A stretch of 9,395 bases of DNA from Alphaproteobacteria bacterium. GTDB taxonomy: Bacteria; Pseudomonadota; Alphaproteobacteria; Rickettsiales; UBA8987. The translations under genes were made by a program, and so were the position numbers. The stretch lies in NCBI GenBank assembly GCA_023269645.1, contig JAHFPR010000055.1, forward strand, positions 1 through 9,395, read 5' to 3'. Positions 6,213 through 9,395 of the stretch are shown one piece after another; within the stretch, counting starts at the first letter, position 1; each line of letters begins with the position of its first letter. The notes beneath the pieces were generated by a model that saw nothing but the letters and a program-made list of their open reading frames with translations, did not search any database and was not told the origin of the DNA.

Positions 6213-8899
6213 CGGACTATAAGCGCCCAGACCCGGATATGTTACTGAAAGCCGCACAGTTCGAGGTAGGCGGGCGGGGCCGTGGGCGGTTGAAGATTTT
6301 CTTCGGCGCGTGTGCGGGCGTGGGGAAGACCTACGCCATGCTTTCCGCCGGACGCCAGAAGGCTCAGGAAGACGTAAAGGTGCTGGCGGGGATCGTGGAA
6401 ACGCATGGCCGCCTCGAAACCGAGAAGCTGATCGAGCATATACCGCACCTGCCCTTACGGGAAGTCGAGCATCGCGGAGTGACTCTCAAGGAGTTCGACC
6501 TCGATGCCGCGCTGAAGGCCAGGCCTGACCTTATCCTGGTGGACGAGTTCGCCCACACCAATGCCCCCGGCTCGCGCCACCCGAAGCGCTGGATGGATGT
6601 GCAGGAGCTTCTGGAAGCCGGGATTGACGTTTACACCACCCTCAACGTCCAGCATATCGAGAGCCTGAACGACATGGTGGCGGGCATCACGGGCGTTCGC
6701 ATGAAGGAAACCGTGCCGGACGGCGTATTCGACGCGGCGGACGACATCACCCTCATCGATATTCCTTCCGGCGAGCTGCTGCAACGCCTGCATGAAGGCA
6801 AGGTCTATACCACTGACCTCGGCAAGAAGCGCGCGGCGGAAAACTTCTTCCGCGAGAACAATCTCGTGGCGCTGCGGGAGATGGCACTCCGCCGTACCGC
6901 CGAGCGCGTGGATACGCATCTACATTCTGACCGGCATCCACAATCGAAGACACAGCAGTGCCGGGTGGCGGAGAAGATCACCGTCTGCATCGGGACGGAC
7001 AGGCTCACCCCGGATCTGCTCCGCGCCGCCAAGCGGCTGGCGGGAGGGCTGAAAGCGCCTTGGGGGGCGCTCTATGTGGAGAATGCGCGGCACTTCCGCC
7101 TGAAGTCCCAGGACTCCCTCCAGGTGGAGAAGAATTTCCACCTCGCGCGGCAGATGGGCGGAGAGGCGGAAACGCTTTACGGCGACCGCGCCGCTGCCGC
7201 CATCATGGACTATGCCCGCGCCCACGGCATCACCAAGATCGTTATAGGCAAGCGGCACAAGGCGCGGGTGCGCGAATGGCTGGAAGGCTCCCTGGCGAAT
7301 GACGTGATTCGCCAGAGCGGAAACATTGATGTGGTGGTGGTTACCGATGAGGGACAAAACACAGCCCCGCTTCCACCTATGCCCAAGGAACAAGGGACAA
7401 TCTCCTGGCCGGATTATCTGTTCGCGATCTCCGCCACCGCCATCGCCACGGTGATCTCCCTGCCGTTCAAGGAGTCCCTGCGCCCGGAGAACTTCGTGAT
7501 GCTGTACTTGGTAGGCATCATCCTTACCGCCGCGCGCTACGGCTGGAAGCCCTCGCTGCTCGCCAGCGTCCTCTCTTTCCTCTCCTACAATTTCTTCTTC
7601 ACCGTGCCGTACTACACGTTTGCCATCAACGACATCAACGACCTGCTGACGGTGTTGTTACTTCTGGTAACAGGCATCATCGGCGGGATGCAGACTTCCA
7701 GGCTTCGCGCACAGGGGCAGTATTTCCGTACCAAGGAACGGAACACGGCGGCGCTCTACGCCATGTCCACCAAGCTCACCGCCACGCGGGGGAGGGAGAA
7801 TATCACCGCCGTCATCCGCGAGCATCTAGAGCACGCTTTCGACGCGGTAGCGACCGTGTGGCTGCCCGACCCGGCAGATCCAGGCACGATCATTCTCGCC
7901 TCGCATCCTGGCATCAAGGAGGACGTGAAGGAGGAGCAGGTGGCGTGGTGGGCCTATGAGCGCGAGGAACCGGCGGGTGCGGGCACTTCTACCCTTCCCG
8001 GCGCACGGGGCTATTATGTCCCCATCGAAGGCACGGCGGATGTCGTTGGCGTGTTCGGCATCATCCCCAACCAGCCGGGGCGGGTGCTCACGGCGGAAGA
8101 ACGCGGTATGCTGGAAACTTTCGGCAGCCTCGCCGCCTCTGCACTGGAACGGGCAGATATTGCCGATGTTGCAGAGAAGCGCAAAGTGGAAACGGAAACC
8201 GAGCGGCTCCGCAATACGCTCCTCAGTTCTGTATCCCACGATCTCCGTACCCCACTCGCCTCCATCAAGGGCAGCATCAGCAGCCTGATGGTAGATAAGG
8301 GGAATATCTCGGAGGACACGCGCGACGGGTTGCTGCAATCGGCCTACGACGAAACCTCGCGGCTGGAGCGGATCGTCAGCAATCTGCTCGACATCACATT
8401 GCTGGAATCAGGCACTATCACCCTGAAAAAGGATTATTACTTTGTGCCGGAACTCATAGGCAGCGCCCTGAAACATCTACAGCCGCTTCTGGAGGGCAGG
8501 AAGGTAGAATGCAAGCTCGCCTCCCATATTCCGGCCATCCAGGTGGATGGCGTGCTCATGGAACAGGTGCTGGTGAACCTTCTGGAAAACGCCGCAAAAT
8601 ATACTCCGTCCGGTACACCCATTTCCCTTCACGCGGAAAGTACGGGCGAACAGGTGAGTATCGCCGTTGAAGACCGAGGCCTGGGTATCCCGCGCGGGGA
8701 GGAGGAGAAAATCTTCGATAAGTTCTATACCACCAAACGGAAGGAGCGACGGAAGGGCAGCGGGCTGGGACTTGCCATCTGCCGGGGGATCGTGCACGCT
8801 CACGGCGGTACAATCCGGGTGGAGAACCGGCAGGGGGGCGGGGCTTCCTTCGTGATGCTGCTGCCGGTGGGAAAAGCCCCCAAGATGGAGAACACATGA
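6209..8899 (+). CDS. kdpD: KdpD, membrane-bound sensor histidine kinase for potassium/osmotic signals
   Basis: KdpD (896 aa; E. coli 894) senses low K+ and phosphorylates KdpE. An N-terminal cytoplasmic KdpD domain (about 25-235) begins with a Walker A motif, GACAGVGKT (33-41), and contains DLILVDEFAHTNAPGSRHP (107-125). A universal-stress-protein-like domain follows (about 255-380); it lacks the Ser-rich c-di-AMP-binding signature I associate with Gram-positive KdpD. Four closely spaced transmembrane helices (about 402-420, 428-442, 448-467, 477-494) are followed by a basic segment (RLRAQGQYFRTKER) and a GAF-like domain (about 520-650). The kinase core has the H box SSVSHDLRTPLAS with His677, N box NLLENAAKY (790-798), G1 EDRGLGIP (821-828) and G2 GSGLGLAI (850-857). 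The start at 6209 gives the usual RPDPD-x-LL N-terminus. The stop overlaps the kdpE start by 4 bases. Confidence 0.97.
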   Translation: MTDYKRPDPDMLLKAAQFEVGGRGRGRLKIFFGACAGVGKTYAMLSAGRQKAQEDVKVLAGIVETHGRLETEKLIEHIPHLPLREVEHRGVTLKEFDLDAALKARPDLILVDEFAHTNAPGSRHPKRWMDVQELLEAGIDVYTTLNVQHIESLNDMVAGITGVRMKETVPDGVFDAADDITLIDIPSGELLQRLHEGKVYTTDLGKKRAAENFFRENNLVALREMALRRTAERVDTHLHSDRHPQSKTQQCRVAEKITVCIGTDRLTPDLLRAAKRLAGGLKAPWGALYVENARHFRLKSQDSLQVEKNFHLARQMGGEAETLYGDRAAAAIMDYARAHGITKIVIGKRHKARVREWLEGSLANDVIRQSGNIDVVVVTDEGQNTAPLPPMPKEQGTISWPDYLFAISATAIATVISLPFKESLRPENFVMLYLVGIILTAARYGWKPSLLASVLSFLSYNFFFTVPYYTFAINDINDLLTVLLLLVTGIIGGMQTSRLRAQGQYFRTKERNTAALYAMSTKLTATRGRENITAVIREHLEHAFDAVATVWLPDPADPGTIILASHPGIKEDVKEEQVAWWAYEREEPAGAGTSTLPGARGYYVPIEGTADVVGVFGIIPNQPGRVLTAEERGMLETFGSLAASALERADIADVAEKRKVETETERLRNTLLSSVSHDLRTPLASIKGSISSLMVDKGNISEDTRDGLLQSAYDETSRLERIVSNLLDITLLESGTITLKKDYYFVPELIGSALKHLQPLLEGRKVECKLASHIPAIQVDGVLMEQVLVNLLENAAKYTPSGTPISLHAESTGEQVSIAVEDRGLGIPRGEEEKIFDKFYTTKRKERRKGSGLGLAICRGIVHAHGGTIRVENRQGGGASFVMLLPVGKAPKMENT

Positions 8900-9395
8900 G
8901 CGCAGGCAAGGCACATATCCTGGTCGTGGACGACGAGCCGCAGCTCCGCAAATTCCTGCGCGCGACCCTCACCAGCCATGAGTATCAGGTCAGCGAAGCG
9001 GAGACCGCTGCCGAAGCGATGAAGCTGCTCACCGTGCATCCGCCCGATCTAGTGCTGCTCGATCTCGGCCTGCCGGACGGCGACGGGCTGGATGTCATCA
9101 AGAAGCTCAGGGAATGGAGTGCGCTTCCCGTCATCGTGCTTTCTGCGCGGGGCCAAGAGCAGGATAAGGTGAATGCCTTGGAACTCGGTGCGGATGACTA
9201 CCTCACCAAGCCTTTCGGCGCGGCGGAACTGCTCGCCCGCATCAACGTGGCGCTCCGCCATGCCCGCGCTTCAGCCCAACCGGAAAGCTCGGTATTTGAA
9301 GTGCAGGGGCTGAAAGTGGACTATGCCAGCCGCATCGTGACGGTGGACGGCGCGGAAGTGCACCTCACCCCCACGGAATACAAGCTCCTCTGTAT
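8896..9395 (+). CDS. kdpE: KdpE, OmpR/PhoB-family response regulator (3' end beyond the window)
   Basis: The frame opens at ATG 8896, overlapping the kdpD stop (ATGA), with GGAG (8887-8890) five bases upstream, and is open to the window end (166 codons). The product begins MSAGKAHILVVDDEPQLRKF. The receiver domain is complete: acidic pocket Asp12-Asp13, phospho-accepting Asp56 in LLDLGLPDGDG, switch Ser83 in VIVLSAR, and Lys105 in YLTKPF. After a linker, the winged-helix DNA-binding domain starts (VDGAEVHLTPTEYKLL) and is cut off. By context it accepts phosphate from KdpD and activates the operon, probably through the T-rich repeat at 1504-1520. E. coli KdpE is about 225 aa, so roughly 60 residues should lie outside the window. 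Confidence 0.95.
   Translation, partial: MSAGKAHILVVDDEPQLRKFLRATLTSHEYQVSEAETAAEAMKLLTVHPPDLVLLDLGLPDGDGLDVIKKLREWSALPVIVLSARGQEQDKVNALELGADDYLTKPFGAAELLARINVALRHARASAQPESSVFEVQGLKVDYASRIVTVDGAEVHLTPTEYKLLC

Overview
The window carries a nearly complete high-affinity potassium uptake locus (kdp) from what looks like a Gram-negative bacterium, most likely a member of the Pseudomonadota. The protein sequences, strong Shine-Dalgarno sites, GC-rich codons and gene order all fit this. The long form of KdpA (591 aa, with an extra loop before the second selectivity-filter motif) and a small membrane ORF ahead of kdpF would suit Alphaproteobacteria or relatives, but that narrower placement is only an inference.

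Left part (1-810, minus strand): a secreted or periplasmic protein of unknown function, with a clear signal peptide and a charged, coiled-coil-like middle. It is followed on the same strand by a small two-helix membrane protein that runs off the window. The open frame of the first gene continues 167 bases into the second. Its last ~75 residues look like out-of-frame translation, so a single-base frameshift near position 238 is likely.

Middle (811-1594): a non-coding stretch of about 780 bases between the divergent units. It holds several small inverted repeats and a degenerate duplication of roughly 100-115 bases (about 1260-1475). Just before the kdp genes lies a T-rich direct repeat, TTTACA-N5-TTTACA, with an 11-base period, which resembles the KdpE operator of Escherichia coli.

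Right part (1595-9395, plus strand): a tightly packed operon of a 31-aa small membrane ORF, then kdpF, kdpA, kdpB, kdpC, kdpD and the first 166 codons of kdpE. Neighbours overlap by 4 bases (ATGA) or are separated by 1 to 9 bases. KdpFABC is the inner-membrane K+ pump: KdpA is the channel-like subunit, KdpB the P-type ATPase, KdpC the accessory subunit and KdpF a stabilising peptide. KdpD is the membrane sensor kinase and KdpE its response regulator. Having the regulators in the same transcription unit implies positive autoregulation through the operator upstream.

The kdp genes are intact, and their catalytic residues are present as far as the window reaches. The points most worth a second look are the small ORF ahead of kdpF, a two-codon ORF (ATG GCA TGA) overlapping the kdpD start, the probable frameshift in the secreted-protein gene, and the duplicated hairpin-bearing sequence in the intergenic region. 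I saw no convincing new defence or mobile system.
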